This document shows, in pieces, positions 34,932 through 43,908 of a DNA stretch of 64,000 bases; positions within the stretch are counted from its first letter, which is position 1; the number at the start of each line of letters is the position of its first letter. The notes beneath the pieces were generated by a model. That model was not told the origin of the DNA, searched no databases, and worked only from the letters and a program-made list of their open reading frames with translations. This DNA is from JBMFVE01 sp049966155. Lineage in GTDB: Bacteria; Bacteroidota; Ignavibacteria; Kryptoniales; JAKASW01. The stretch covers positions 1-64,000 of the forward strand of contig JBMFVE010000007.1 in assembly GCA_049966155.1 (NCBI GenBank), given 5' to 3'. The position numbers and the translations under genes are program-made.

Positions 34932-36269
34932 CTATTGTCTCCCAATAGTCAAGTGCATGCTTTGCAGCAGCGGCATAATTTCACCCGCTAAGTAATGCGA
35001 ACCTGTTATGAGCAAAAAGCCATTCTTCTTAATCTTACGAATCGCCTCGGACAGGGCTTTTGAAGAATCGCTAAAAATCTCCGCATTTAATTTAATGCTC
35101 TCCGATATCAACTTCAACTCATGTGATGTTAATGAGCGTTCAGTGCTGATCTGTGTTAAAACGACATACTCAAAGACCGGCGCTAAGGTCTTCAGCATTG
35201 TTTTTACATCTTTATCGCTCATCGCACCAAAGAGCAAAACACCTTTCCTCCCTGCTATAATCGGCTCCACACTCGGCAAAAGGATGGACATAGCATCCGG
35301 GTTGTGTCCAACATCTAATAATATCAAGGGATTTTCAGAAATCACCTCCAGCCTACCTTTATGATTCACATTTTTACGAACATCGTGAAGCCCTGAATAA
35401 ACAGCTTCACGCGGAATGTCTATGCCGAGCCGCAGCAAAACTCCTATAGTGACCAGCACAGTAATTGCATTTGAAACCTGGAACTGACCTCCAAGCCCAA
35501 CGTGAACATTCGCGTATTCATGGGCAAAGATGGAAACATCCAGGATAATTTCGTTCAATTTTGCAGAGGAGCGTCTCAAACTGGATACTTCATCCACAAA
35601 ATAAATGGGTGACGCTTTCTCCTGAGCAACTTTACTGAAGACATCCTTTACATTTTTGCCCTTTGCATTAACAACAACCGGTACCCCCTGTTTAATTATT
35701 CCAGCCTTTTCAAAGGCAATTTTCTCAAGCGTATTTCCTAAAATTTCCGTGTGATCCAAACCTATACTTGTTATAACTGAAACCAATGGTTGGACGACAT
35801 TTGTTGCATCCAGCCTTCCCCCGAGCCCTGTTTCTATCACAGCAATGTCAACCTCCTGATCCGCAAAATATTTGAAAGCAATTGCGGTAATGGCCTCAAA
35901 AAAAGTGGCACGCAATTCTAAAATTTTTTCCTTAAAGTAGTCAACCAGTGATGCCAGTTCAGATCGACTTATCTCTTTGCCGTTTACTTTTATCCGTTCG
36001 GTTAAAGAAACTATATGAGGAGAAGTGTAAAGCCCAACCTTCATACTGGCAGACTGCAGCACAGATGACAGCATTGCACAGGTGCTCCCCTTTCCGTTTG
36101 TGCCTGCAATGTGGATAGACTTCAACCTCATATGTGGATTTTCACTGAAAGCCATTAAAGCCCTGATGTTGTCCAGACCCATCTTTATACCGAATTTCTC
36201 CAGGCCAAGGAGAAATTTTTCGGTTGCTTCAAATTCAGAACTTTTTTGATTTGCCTTGCTCATGTCCAT
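34932..36269 (-). CDS. folC: Bifunctional folylpolyglutamate synthase / dihydrofolate synthase
   Basis: 445 residues of the Mur-ligase-like FolC family: N-terminal LEKFGIKMGLDNIRALM, P-loop HIAGTNGKGSTCAM (~53-66), the omega-loop TSPHIVSLTERI, IETGLGGRLDATNV (Mg ligand Glu), ITSIGLDHTEILG, and the C-terminal domain with LLDVGHNPDAM and FGAMSDKD. It adds glutamate to dihydropteroate and folates. It completes part of the folate set begun by folB/folK at 7644-8517. A second ATG two codons in is an equally possible start. Confidence 0.94.
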   Translation of the reverse strand: MDMSKANQKSSEFEATEKFLLGLEKFGIKMGLDNIRALMAFSENPHMRLKSIHIAGTNGKGSTCAMLSSVLQSASMKVGLYTSPHIVSLTERIKVNGKEISRSELASLVDYFKEKILELRATFFEAITAIAFKYFADQEVDIAVIETGLGGRLDATNVVQPLVSVITSIGLDHTEILGNTLEKIAFEKAGIIKQGVPVVVNAKGKNVKDVFSKVAQEKASPIYFVDEVSSLRRSSAKLNEIILDVSIFAHEYANVHVGLGGQFQVSNAITVLVTIGVLLRLGIDIPREAVYSGLHDVRKNVNHKGRLEVISENPLILLDVGHNPDAMSILLPSVEPIIAGRKGVLLFGAMSDKDVKTMLKTLAPVFEYVVLTQISTERSLTSHELKLISESIKLNAEIFSDSSKALSEAIRKIKKNGFLLITGSHYLAGEIMPLLQSMHLTIGRQ

Positions 36270-36298
36270 ATAATTGTCACATGCCCTGCAGAAAGTAC

Positions 36299-37252
36299 TT
36301 ACCTCTTCATATGTGGAATAAGGCTAATATCAGCCTCAACCTTCCCTATCAGTTCAGAGACAGATTTAATTCCCATTCCCGTACAGTATTGTCGAATTCC
36401 ATTGATTACATCCAGAGGTGAATCGGGCTTGGTGAAAAGGACGGTACCTAACTGAACAGCAGTAGCACCTGCAAGAATATACTCTATGGCATCAGCCCAG
36501 TTAATTATTCCACCACTGGCCACTATTGGTATCCTGACAGCGTTCCTAGCTTCAAAGACCTTTGCAAGAGTCATGGGTTTTATTGAAGGACCTGAAAGCC
36601 CCCCGGTGACATTGTGAAGTTTGGGCTTTCTGGTGAAAATATTCACAGCCATGCCGATGTAAGTGTTTGCAATGGTTACCGCATCGGCTCCCTCATTTTC
36701 TGCAGCCAATGCAAATTCACCAATTCCAGTTACGTTTGGTGTAAGTTTTATTATCAGAGTTTTCTTGCAAACTCTGCGAACTTGATTGACGATTCTTCTT
36801 AATGTCTTGAGATTACTCCCAAACTCAATCCCGCCCTCGCTGACATTGGGACATGATAGGTTAAGTTCAATTCCCTGCACGCCTTCCTGATCGTCCAGAA
36901 GCTCAGCAAGTGTAACATAGTCTTCCATCCTCTTTGCTGCTACATTAACCACGACAGTAGCACCGAGCTTAACCAGAATTGGCAGTTTTTCATGAAGAAA
37001 TTTTTGAATCCCGATATTTGCTAAACCTATCGAATTTAGCATGCCGCCATTTACCTCAGCAATCCGTGGAGGTGCATTTCCCACTTTTGGTTTTAAAGTT
37101 AACGACTTCGTTACCACAGCCCCTAAGGCTGTCACATTAAAATAATCGGACAGCTCATCTCCATACCCCGCTGTACCTGAAGAGGTCATTACCGGATTCT
37201 TTAACTTGAGGTTGCCAATTTGAACGGCAAGATTTACTAAGTTGTCTGCCAT
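36299..37252 (-). CDS. pyrD: Dihydroorotate dehydrogenase, catalytic subunit (class 1B)
   Basis: 317 residues from ATG (MADNLVNLAVQIG), chosen because it sits 4 bases after the pyrK stop with an AAGAA/GAAGAA ribosome site; a longer frame upstream overlaps pyrK. FMN-barrel motifs: NPVMTSSGTAGYGDEL, the catalytic-Cys loop ELNLSCPNVSEGG, KLTPNVTGIGEFA, and SGGIINWADAIEYILAGATAVQLGT. Class 1B enzymes use PyrK as electron exit to NAD+, and pyrK is directly upstream. It oxidises dihydroorotate to orotate in pyrimidine synthesis. Confidence 0.95.
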   Translation of the reverse strand: MADNLVNLAVQIGNLKLKNPVMTSSGTAGYGDELSDYFNVTALGAVVTKSLTLKPKVGNAPPRIAEVNGGMLNSIGLANIGIQKFLHEKLPILVKLGATVVVNVAAKRMEDYVTLAELLDDQEGVQGIELNLSCPNVSEGGIEFGSNLKTLRRIVNQVRRVCKKTLIIKLTPNVTGIGEFALAAENEGADAVTIANTYIGMAVNIFTRKPKLHNVTGGLSGPSIKPMTLAKVFEARNAVRIPIVASGGIINWADAIEYILAGATAVQLGTVLFTKPDSPLDVINGIRQYCTGMGIKSVSELIGKVEADISLIPHMKR

Positions 37253-37256
37253 TTCT

Positions 37257-38018
37257 TCATTCTTCGAATAATATTTCATCGGAACGAAATACAGGGCCAT
37301 CCTTGCAGGCAAGAAAATAATCGTCTGCACCTGCTTTTTTTACTGCACAACCCTGACAGAGTCCAATTCCACATGCCATAGGCGTTTCAACTGAAATATA
37401 TGTTTCTCTGATATCGGAAAATTCTATTTGTGCAACTTTCAACATTGAAGTTGGGCCACATACAAAAATTTTATCCGGCCTTGTTTGCTTAAGTTCTCTT
37501 TTCACCAGGTCAATTACATTTCCATGAAAACCTGCGCTTCCATCATCGGTAGCTGTTTCAAAAACCATATCCCCAAATGCAATCAATTCTCCCTCAGTTC
37601 GTGTGCCATAAAAAATTCTGTAGGAAGCACCCGCTTTGCCAATTGAACGTGTGAGAATAGGGAGCACAGCTGCGCCGGATCCCCCTACCACAACCCAGAC
37701 ACTTTCCAGTTTATTTACAGTCGGGAATCCATTCCCAAGAGGACCGACAAAGCGAACTCTTTCCCCTCCTTTCATCTGCGCAATCCTGGAAGTTGCCTTG
37801 CCTACAGCCACGTAAAGCAAATCTACAATTTCATCTTTAACATCGCATATAGAAAAAGCACGCGGCAGCAGAGGGTCGAGCGTTTCTCCAATATTGAGCA
37901 TCACAAACTGTCCAGCCTTCGCCGCAGTGGCAATCTCAGGCGCCCTGAAACTGGTGCGAAAGGTCTTTCCATTAATCCTTACGGTTTTAATGACCTCCCC
38001 ATGTTCAATAAAAGACAT
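37257..38018 (-). CDS. pyrK: Dihydroorotate dehydrogenase electron-transfer subunit
   Basis: 253 residues: FAD domain with the RAFSICD motif (~53-59), an NAD-binding half (VVVGGSGAAVLP...VCGPTSML) and a C-terminal 2Fe-2S site made by Cys216, Cys221, Cys224 and Cys238 (ACGIGLCQGC...LACKDGPVF). It passes electrons from PyrD FMN to NAD+. The next gene, pyrD, starts 4 bases after its stop. Confidence 0.95.
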   Translation of the reverse strand: MSFIEHGEVIKTVRINGKTFRTSFRAPEIATAAKAGQFVMLNIGETLDPLLPRAFSICDVKDEIVDLLYVAVGKATSRIAQMKGGERVRFVGPLGNGFPTVNKLESVWVVVGGSGAAVLPILTRSIGKAGASYRIFYGTRTEGELIAFGDMVFETATDDGSAGFHGNVIDLVKRELKQTRPDKIFVCGPTSMLKVAQIEFSDIRETYISVETPMACGIGLCQGCAVKKAGADDYFLACKDGPVFRSDEILFEE

Positions 38019-38029
38019 TGTAAAAGGGT

Positions 38030-40036
38030 TTACCTCCGAACTCTCATTAATTCTCTTTGATTTTTAATTACGTTTTTGAGCGTATCAGGCACCTGCTTTT
38101 TTGTTTCCAGAACCCCCTGTACTTCATTTTCTTCTATTGGCGAACTCCCGTGCGTGGTCACCTGTGGAAGCAGTCCCTTTTTTGCGGTGGAATCGGATGT
38201 GGAGTCTTTTCTTGCCAACTGTGCCATCTCGTATCCTGAAACCGCTTTGGAAATAGTTGACGAAAGAGAATTCGTAGGAAATTCTTTTGAAAGCTTCTTA
38301 TAATAAGTATATGCCGAATCAGGCAAGTTCAACCTATTTTCGTAAAGCCATCCAAGAGTATAAAGCGCCCTCGGATAAAGGTGTGACTTATCATAACGTG
38401 CAAGAAATTGATATAGTGCGCTTAATGCAGGTTTTATTTTATCTCTATTTATCAATACCAGAATACTATCATAGTCAGTTTCTGAAGAATCAACTACTAC
38501 AGGAGCAGGTACATTGAGCAGGGCACTGGCAGCACTGGCAAAATTTGTTTCAGGATGTTCTCTGATTAATCTTTCAAGATACCCTCTTCCCTCAGCCGTA
38601 TCTTTCTTTGTCCAGTAGTATTCTCCAAGCGAATAGAGAGCGGATGGATATTCACGAGAACGAGGAAAAGTGTTCACAACTTTCTTGTAATACACAACAG
38701 CTGAATCAGGAAGATTCATCCTCACCATAAAAAAACCTGCCAGAGCTTGATTTGCGCTTGCAGCATGCGCATAAAGTGTATCAAGTTCCGCTTGATTATA
38801 TGATTTACTGGTGTCCTTCTCCTGCACCGCTGTCTCTGCCTTTTGATAAAGACTGTCAGCAAGATAAGCTTTGTACCTGTTTACAAAATAATCCTGTATA
38901 ATTTGAACCATTAGGGAAGCACTGTCAGAAATTGGATAAACAGCTGGATGACTCGAGCATCGCTGAAAAAATTTCAGAGAAGTCGTGAAATCCCCCACGA
39001 TCCCATAATAAATTTTTGCCAGTTCAAAGGCGCTTCTCGTTGCAGCCTCATTAGAGGCGTAAGCAGTATCAATCCGCTGATACATCTGAACAGCTGTGGG
39101 AAGTGAGCCGGAGTCGGCGAGGACCTTTGCTTCCATAAAATCAGCCAGTGGAAAATAAGTAAAATACTTGTCGTCACTGAGAATCCTATTGAGCATGTCA
39201 AGAGCTAAAGAATACCTCTTGACAATCCTGTCTATGTTGGATTCATAAAATGCTGAATAAAACTTCAATCTGATATCCACAGCATTACTGTTTGCTTTCT
39301 TATAAGCTTTAATGGCAGAATTGTAATTACCAATCCGTTCAAATATCACTCCGGCCTCACATGCATATAACGCGGCATCGTCTCTTGTGCTGTAAGTTGA
39401 TGCAGTGTCTAAATATGCAGCCGCACGTGCAGAATCATTTTGAGACAAATAGTAATCCGCCAGTCCATCACAAGCCTGAGCGGCAACTTCATTTTGCCTT
39501 TTGCTTCTTCCCAGCTCAAGAGCTTCCTTTAAATTATCTCTTGCATCAGTATACTGATGTTCCCGCAGTTTAATTTTCCCATAATACATTTTTGCTTCTG
39601 CAAAGCGGTCACTGGTAGGAAATTTAGTCATTGCCTCCATGAACTTTTTTTCAGAGCGGATGTTTTCCCCCTGGTCGTAATAACTAATACCAATCATGTA
39701 GAGGCAATCCTCAATAAACGAACAATCGGGGTAAAATTGCAAAATCTTCGAAGCCTTTTCAATTGCTACATCAAATTTTTGCTTTGCCATTGAACCCGGT
39801 TGAAAAGGGTATGGCCTTGCGCCAGAAAGTATATTAATCCTGTACTCTTTCAGGTTGTTATTAAATTCCTTGATTGCGGCATCATAATTTGTTTTTGCAT
39901 TGTAATATGTATTGAAATAAGCAGAAAAATTGGTATACGTGCTTTTCACCGTGTTCCATATAAAACATCCACCGAGAAGAATCGGCATCAGGGCTATAAA
40001 TGTAAGTATCAGGGGATTGGTATTTCTCACTTTCAC
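38030..40036 (-). CDS. TPR-repeat lipoprotein, SprE/PorW-like
   Basis: 668 residues: lipoprotein signal with lipobox LGGC (Cys24), an aromatic-rich segment just after it (NFSAYFNTYYNAKTNYDAA), then many tetratricopeptide helices (for example YFNLYNAK-type, CLYMIGISYYDQG, ALYSLGEYYW, ALYTLGWLYEN) to ~600 and a low-complexity Ser/Lys/Thr tail. The NTYYNAK opening and TPR body recall SprE/PorW, an outer-membrane lipoprotein of type IX secretion and gliding. No other T9SS gene is in view, so this is a resemblance, not proof. Starts with GTG; 11 bases upstream of pyrK's stop side the operon continues. Confidence 0.65.
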   Translation of the reverse strand: MKVRNTNPLILTFIALMPILLGGCFIWNTVKSTYTNFSAYFNTYYNAKTNYDAAIKEFNNNLKEYRINILSGARPYPFQPGSMAKQKFDVAIEKASKILQFYPDCSFIEDCLYMIGISYYDQGENIRSEKKFMEAMTKFPTSDRFAEAKMYYGKIKLREHQYTDARDNLKEALELGRSKRQNEVAAQACDGLADYYLSQNDSARAAAYLDTASTYSTRDDAALYACEAGVIFERIGNYNSAIKAYKKANSNAVDIRLKFYSAFYESNIDRIVKRYSLALDMLNRILSDDKYFTYFPLADFMEAKVLADSGSLPTAVQMYQRIDTAYASNEAATRSAFELAKIYYGIVGDFTTSLKFFQRCSSHPAVYPISDSASLMVQIIQDYFVNRYKAYLADSLYQKAETAVQEKDTSKSYNQAELDTLYAHAASANQALAGFFMVRMNLPDSAVVYYKKVVNTFPRSREYPSALYSLGEYYWTKKDTAEGRGYLERLIREHPETNFASAASALLNVPAPVVVDSSETDYDSILVLINRDKIKPALSALYQFLARYDKSHLYPRALYTLGWLYENRLNLPDSAYTYYKKLSKEFPTNSLSSTISKAVSGYEMAQLARKDSTSDSTAKKGLLPQVTTHGSSPIEENEVQGVLETKKQVPDTLKNVIKNQRELMRVRR

Positions 40037-40147
40037 CTTGTCAAATATGTAAATTGAGCAGGCTCAAAATCAAGGCTTGCTTTTGTCTTCGCATCATTGC
40101 TAAATAGAAAAACGCTTTATAACTTGTAAAAACAACTTAAAGGAGAA

Positions 40148-41770
40148 ATGTATACGCTTCTTGAAGGCATTGAGGATGAACTCAAAGCTCGGATTTTAAA
40201 CAGTGCAACCGAGAGACACATTCCTTACGGAACAAGGCTGTTTGAGGAGGGTGAAGTAAGCGATTCATTATTCATAATTAAATCAGGAGAAATTGAATTA
40301 AGAAAGAAACTTGGTGAGGGTGAGATTGCTTTGTGGACAGCCTTTCCTGGGGATTTTCTGGGTGAGATGGCGGTCATTGACGGGCTTCCTCGTTCAGCAA
40401 GCGCAGTTGCAATTGAAGATTCAATTGTCGCGTCAATCAGTTCTGAAATTTTACAGCCATTACTGTCGACTCATCCGAAATTAATGCTGAATATATCAAA
40501 AGCGCTCACAGTTCGACTTAGGCGCTCCAACGAAACACTTGCCACTCTTATTGAAAAGAGGGATCAAGATGCTCACCGGGAAATTGCCAGACTTAATGCT
40601 TTAATCGAGTCCGCACAGATTGTCAATTCATCTCTAGACATTGATAGGCTTTTGCAAATCATTCTTGACGAAGCCATCAAAATTACTGACGCTGAGCGAG
40701 GTACTATTTATATTGTTGACGAAGAAAAAAAGGAGATATGGTCACGTGTCCTGGTGGGCAACGAACTTGAAGAGGTCAGGCAACCTGTTGGAAAGGGCAT
40801 TTCAGGTTATGTCGCACAAACAGGAAAGGTTTTAAATATTTCTGATGCCTACTCTGACCCTCGATTTAATCCTGAGTTTGACAAAAAGTCTGGCTTCAGG
40901 ACACAAAATGTCCTCTGCGTTCCAATGAAAAATCGTGAAGGAAGGATCATCGGAGTTTGCCAGTTAATAAATAAGAGGAGTGGAGAATTCTCAGTAGATG
41001 ATGAAAGGTATCTCCAGGCTTTTACGGTTCATGCAGCAATTGCAATAGAGAATTCCCGAATAGCCCAGGAAATGGTAGAATCAGAGCGACTCTCTGCGGT
41101 AGGAAGAATGGCAGGGTCGATCATCCATGATATAAAGAATCCAATGTCAACCATTCGCGTGTACGCACAGGTTATTAAGAAAAAATCCATGGGCAATGAA
41201 ACGGCACCACTTGTAGATGAAATAATAAAGCAAATAGATCGCCTTGTAAACATGGCACAGGAAGTGCTCGACTTCTCCAGGGGCACGTCGGTTCTTAAAA
41301 TCCAGAAAATCAAATATGATGAATTTATAAATGGAGTACTCTTATTTATAAAAAAGGATTTTGAAAAGAAGGGAATTGTGATTGAAAACAATTGCGGTTA
41401 TAATGGCGATGTTGAAATCGATCCAGATAAAATAACCCGTGTAATTCTAAACATAGCGGGAAATGCGGCAGACGCCATGCCTGATGGTGGACATTTTATA
41501 ATAAATACAAAAAGGGATGGCTCCAATTTGAAGATAGAAATGATAGACACAGGTACTGGAATGCCGGATGAAGTCAGGAAGAAAATTTTTGAGCCATTTA
41601 TGACCTATGGTAAGAAACATGGTACAGGCCTTGGAATGGCAATTGTTAAAAAGATTCTCGACGATCACAATGCCACCATAGAGGTAGAAAGTAAAATGGG
41701 AAAGGGAACTAAAATGACTCTGTATATCCCCATCTCGCACGGAAAGGAGACTGAGGTCAGGGTTGAGTAA
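40148..41770 (+). CDS. Sensor histidine kinase with cyclic-nucleotide-binding and GAF domains
   Basis: A 540-residue soluble kinase. Residues ~5-125 form a CRP-like cNMP-binding barrel (GEFLGEMAVIDGLPRSASA-type phosphate cassette, seen as DFLGEMAVIDGLPRSASA). A GAF domain spans ~155-305 (DRLLQIILDEAIKITDAERGTI ... VLCVPMKNREGRIIGVCQLINK). HisKA carries His327 in SIIHDIKNP and the ATPase ends with DTGTGMP, FEPFMTYGKKHGTGLGMAIVKK. It has no membrane span, so it senses an internal ligand. Ribosome site AAAGGAG. Its end overlaps the macrodomain gene by 8 bases; a lone receiver lies convergently at 42336. Confidence 0.93.
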   Translation: MYTLLEGIEDELKARILNSATERHIPYGTRLFEEGEVSDSLFIIKSGEIELRKKLGEGEIALWTAFPGDFLGEMAVIDGLPRSASAVAIEDSIVASISSEILQPLLSTHPKLMLNISKALTVRLRRSNETLATLIEKRDQDAHREIARLNALIESAQIVNSSLDIDRLLQIILDEAIKITDAERGTIYIVDEEKKEIWSRVLVGNELEEVRQPVGKGISGYVAQTGKVLNISDAYSDPRFNPEFDKKSGFRTQNVLCVPMKNREGRIIGVCQLINKRSGEFSVDDERYLQAFTVHAAIAIENSRIAQEMVESERLSAVGRMAGSIIHDIKNPMSTIRVYAQVIKKKSMGNETAPLVDEIIKQIDRLVNMAQEVLDFSRGTSVLKIQKIKYDEFINGVLLFIKKDFEKKGIVIENNCGYNGDVEIDPDKITRVILNIAGNAADAMPDGGHFIINTKRDGSNLKIEMIDTGTGMPDEVRKKIFEPFMTYGKKHGTGLGMAIVKKILDDHNATIEVESKMGKGTKMTLYIPISHGKETEVRVE

Positions 41771-42284
41771 AGAAATTAATATTATCCTGGGAGATATTAC
41801 TGAATACAAAGGGGATGCAATTGTCAATGCAGCCAACAACCATTTCTGGATGGGCGGTGGTGTTGCTGGCGCAATAAAGCGTAAAGGGGGCGAGGAGATA
41901 GAACAGGAAGCAATGAAGCAGGGACCCAAACCTGTTGGTGAGTCAATTATCACTTCGGGAGGTAATCTGAGTGCCAAGTATGTCATCCACGCAGCAGTGA
42001 TGGGGCAAGACCTTCAAACGGATGAGACAAAGATCAAAAAAGCAACTATCTCAGCACTCAGGTTAGCTGACCAGAACAACATCAGGACAATTGCTTTCCC
42101 TGCTCTTGGAACAGGTGTCGGCGGATTTCCTATGGAAAAAGCTGCAAAAATAATGTTGTCAGCAGCTAAGGAATATCTGCAAGTATCAAAGAAGATTGAG
42201 AAGGTGACATTTGTGCTTTATGACCAGGATGGTTATAATGTGTTTAAGAAAGAACTGGAAAATATAGAAAAACCGTTAACCTGA
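41763..42284 (+). CDS. Macrodomain protein (O-acetyl-ADP-ribose deacetylase-like)
   Basis: 173 residues, a single MacroD-type domain. It has the ADP-ribose motifs GDITEYKGDAIVNAANN (~10-26), GGGVAGAIKRKGG, the phosphate loop PALGTGVGGFP (~119-129) and FVLYD. Such enzymes hydrolyse O-acetyl-ADP-ribose or mono-ADP-ribosyl esters. TTG is the start, since the frame otherwise loses MSKEINIILGD; the TTG lies inside the kinase gene, overlapping by 8 bases, so the two are probably translated together. Confidence 0.9.
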   Translation: MSKEINIILGDITEYKGDAIVNAANNHFWMGGGVAGAIKRKGGEEIEQEAMKQGPKPVGESIITSGGNLSAKYVIHAAVMGQDLQTDETKIKKATISALRLADQNNIRTIAFPALGTGVGGFPMEKAAKIMLSAAKEYLQVSKKIEKVTFVLYDQDGYNVFKKELENIEKPLT

Positions 42285-42335
42285 ATTAGCTCCACCCCCC
42301 TCAACCCTCTTATGCGAACCTCTCAACTTATTTCA

Positions 42336-42743
42336 TCATTTTCTTAAGAGCTGTGCATAAAGGGCAGCCATCACGTCAGCATCTGCATTAGCCTTTGAGT
42401 AATAAACAGCGCCATACTTTTCAGCCATCGATTTTAGCGTATCGTATGGATCGCCGCTGCAGAACACAGTATTTGTAGCCATGTTTGGACCGCTTTTGCG
42501 CATCAGCTGCAAGACTGCTATGCCCGGCAAATGCCCCTTTTTATCGCCATCTTTAAATTCATTGTCAAGGATGACCAGATCAAACTTGACTGTCTCGAGC
42601 ATTTTTAATGTTTGAATGCTGTCCGAGGTTTCTTCAACATGAATATCGGTATTGATCTTTTTTGACACTTCCTGGAGGATAAGTCTCTGCATTGCCCTCT
42701 GGGCATCGTCATCATCGGCAATTAGAACTGTTAATGTTGTCAT
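42336..42743 (-). CDS. Stand-alone response-regulator receiver protein
   Basis: About 135 residues from ATG (MTTLTVLIADDD), preceded by an AGAAAG ribosome site; a longer frame reaches 42773 but overlaps mnmA. REC landmarks: acidic pair in IADDDDAQR, phospho-acceptor Asp in DLVILDNEFKDGD, Ser in VFCSGD and Lys in VYYSKANAD. There is no output domain, so it acts by protein contact like CheY or Spo0F. The receiver is convergent to the cNMP/GAF kinase at 40148, an obvious candidate partner. Confidence 0.85.
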   Translation of the reverse strand: MTTLTVLIADDDDAQRAMQRLILQEVSKKINTDIHVEETSDSIQTLKMLETVKFDLVILDNEFKDGDKKGHLPGIAVLQLMRKSGPNMATNTVFCSGDPYDTLKSMAEKYGAVYYSKANADADVMAALYAQLLRK

Positions 42744-42756
42744 AATTTCTTTCTTA

Positions 42757-43866
42757 TTATGAAATAACTCCACCGGCCACTACATCATCACCATCGTAAA
42801 TCACCACGCTTTGTCCGGGTGTAATCGCCCGGCGGGGCTTTTTGAAGTTTACTATGATCCTGTCGCCATCCAACTCCTGGACGGTTGCTGCTTCTCCTGA
42901 ATCCTTGTAACGTATCTTTGCAATAAAATCTACACCCGATGGAATCACTTCGTATTTTACCTTATTCACGCTTTCAGCCGTAAGGTGATCGGCGTAGAGA
43001 TTCTCCTCTGTGTCTACTTCTACTATATTGTTGTCAGCATCGATCCGTTTAACAAACAGGGGCTTCTCGTAAGAAATTCCTAAACCGCGCCGCTGCCCGA
43101 TTGTAAAAAAAGGATAACCATCGTGTGTCCCGACCACCTTACCACGAAAAACAACCTTCCCTCCGCGCAGTCCATTCCTGAGCTGGGGAACTGTCTCTCT
43201 GAGAAATCTCCCATAATCATTATCAGCCACAAAGCATATTTCATAGCTTTCATGCTTATTTGCACTGGCAAGTCCGAGCCTGGCAGCAAGTGCCCTCACT
43301 TCAGGCTTTGTCATTTCTCCAAGTGGAAAAAGCGTCCTGCGGAGGCAATCCTGACTTAGCCCATATAGTGCATAGGATTGATCCTTATTGTTGTCTTTCC
43401 CCTTTGAAAGGATATACCTCTCCAATTTATCGTCAAATCTGATCCTTGCATAGTGTCCGGTTGCAATTAGCTCAGCCCCTAAAGAGTCGGCTTTTTCCAG
43501 AAGGTACTCCCACTTAATCTTCTTATTACAAATCACACAGGGGTTTGGAGTCCTGCCTGAAAGGTATTCGTGAACGAAGGAATCAATAACTTCTTGCTTA
43601 AACCTTTCTGAAAAATCGAAAACATAATAGGGAAAGTTTAAATCTGCTGCAACAGATCTTGCCCTATTGATGCCATCCAATGAACAGCAACTTGAATCAC
43701 GGCTGTCATTACCCCCAACGTCCTCGTAGTTATACGTTTTTATGGTGATTCCAATAACATCATATCCCTCCTGCTTGAGTATAGCGGCTGCAACGGAGGA
43801 ATCGACACCGCCACTCATTGCTACAACTACACGACCTTTTGAATTTTTAGCTGTCATCACGGGCAT
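42757..43866 (-). CDS. mnmA: tRNA-specific 2-thiouridylase MnmA
   Basis: 369 residues. PP-loop SGGVDSS (~18-24) binds ATP; Cys113 (CNKKIKW) and Cys211 (YEICFV) match the catalytic and persulfide cysteines of E. coli MnmA; TGHYAR and DQSYALYGLSQD follow. The C-terminal beta-barrel holds GQRRGLGIS and PGQSVVIYDGD. It thiolates U34 of tRNA-Lys/Glu/Gln. The N-terminal insert with CCSLDGINRAR is the usual tRNA-binding segment. Start codons at the first or fourth residue are both possible. Confidence 0.96.
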   Translation of the reverse strand: MPVMTAKNSKGRVVVAMSGGVDSSVAAAILKQEGYDVIGITIKTYNYEDVGGNDSRDSSCCSLDGINRARSVAADLNFPYYVFDFSERFKQEVIDSFVHEYLSGRTPNPCVICNKKIKWEYLLEKADSLGAELIATGHYARIRFDDKLERYILSKGKDNNKDQSYALYGLSQDCLRRTLFPLGEMTKPEVRALAARLGLASANKHESYEICFVADNDYGRFLRETVPQLRNGLRGGKVVFRGKVVGTHDGYPFFTIGQRRGLGISYEKPLFVKRIDADNNIVEVDTEENLYADHLTAESVNKVKYEVIPSGVDFIAKIRYKDSGEAATVQELDGDRIIVNFKKPRRAITPGQSVVIYDGDDVVAGGVIS

Positions 43867-43908
43867 AATTTACAAACAAACGACAGCTAATTAAAGGAAG
43901 AGCCTGAT

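Noticed and set aside
41447..41986. A 179-codon minus-strand frame under the kinase/macrodomain junction
   Set aside because: It crosses two well-supported plus-strand genes and shows no domain or start context.
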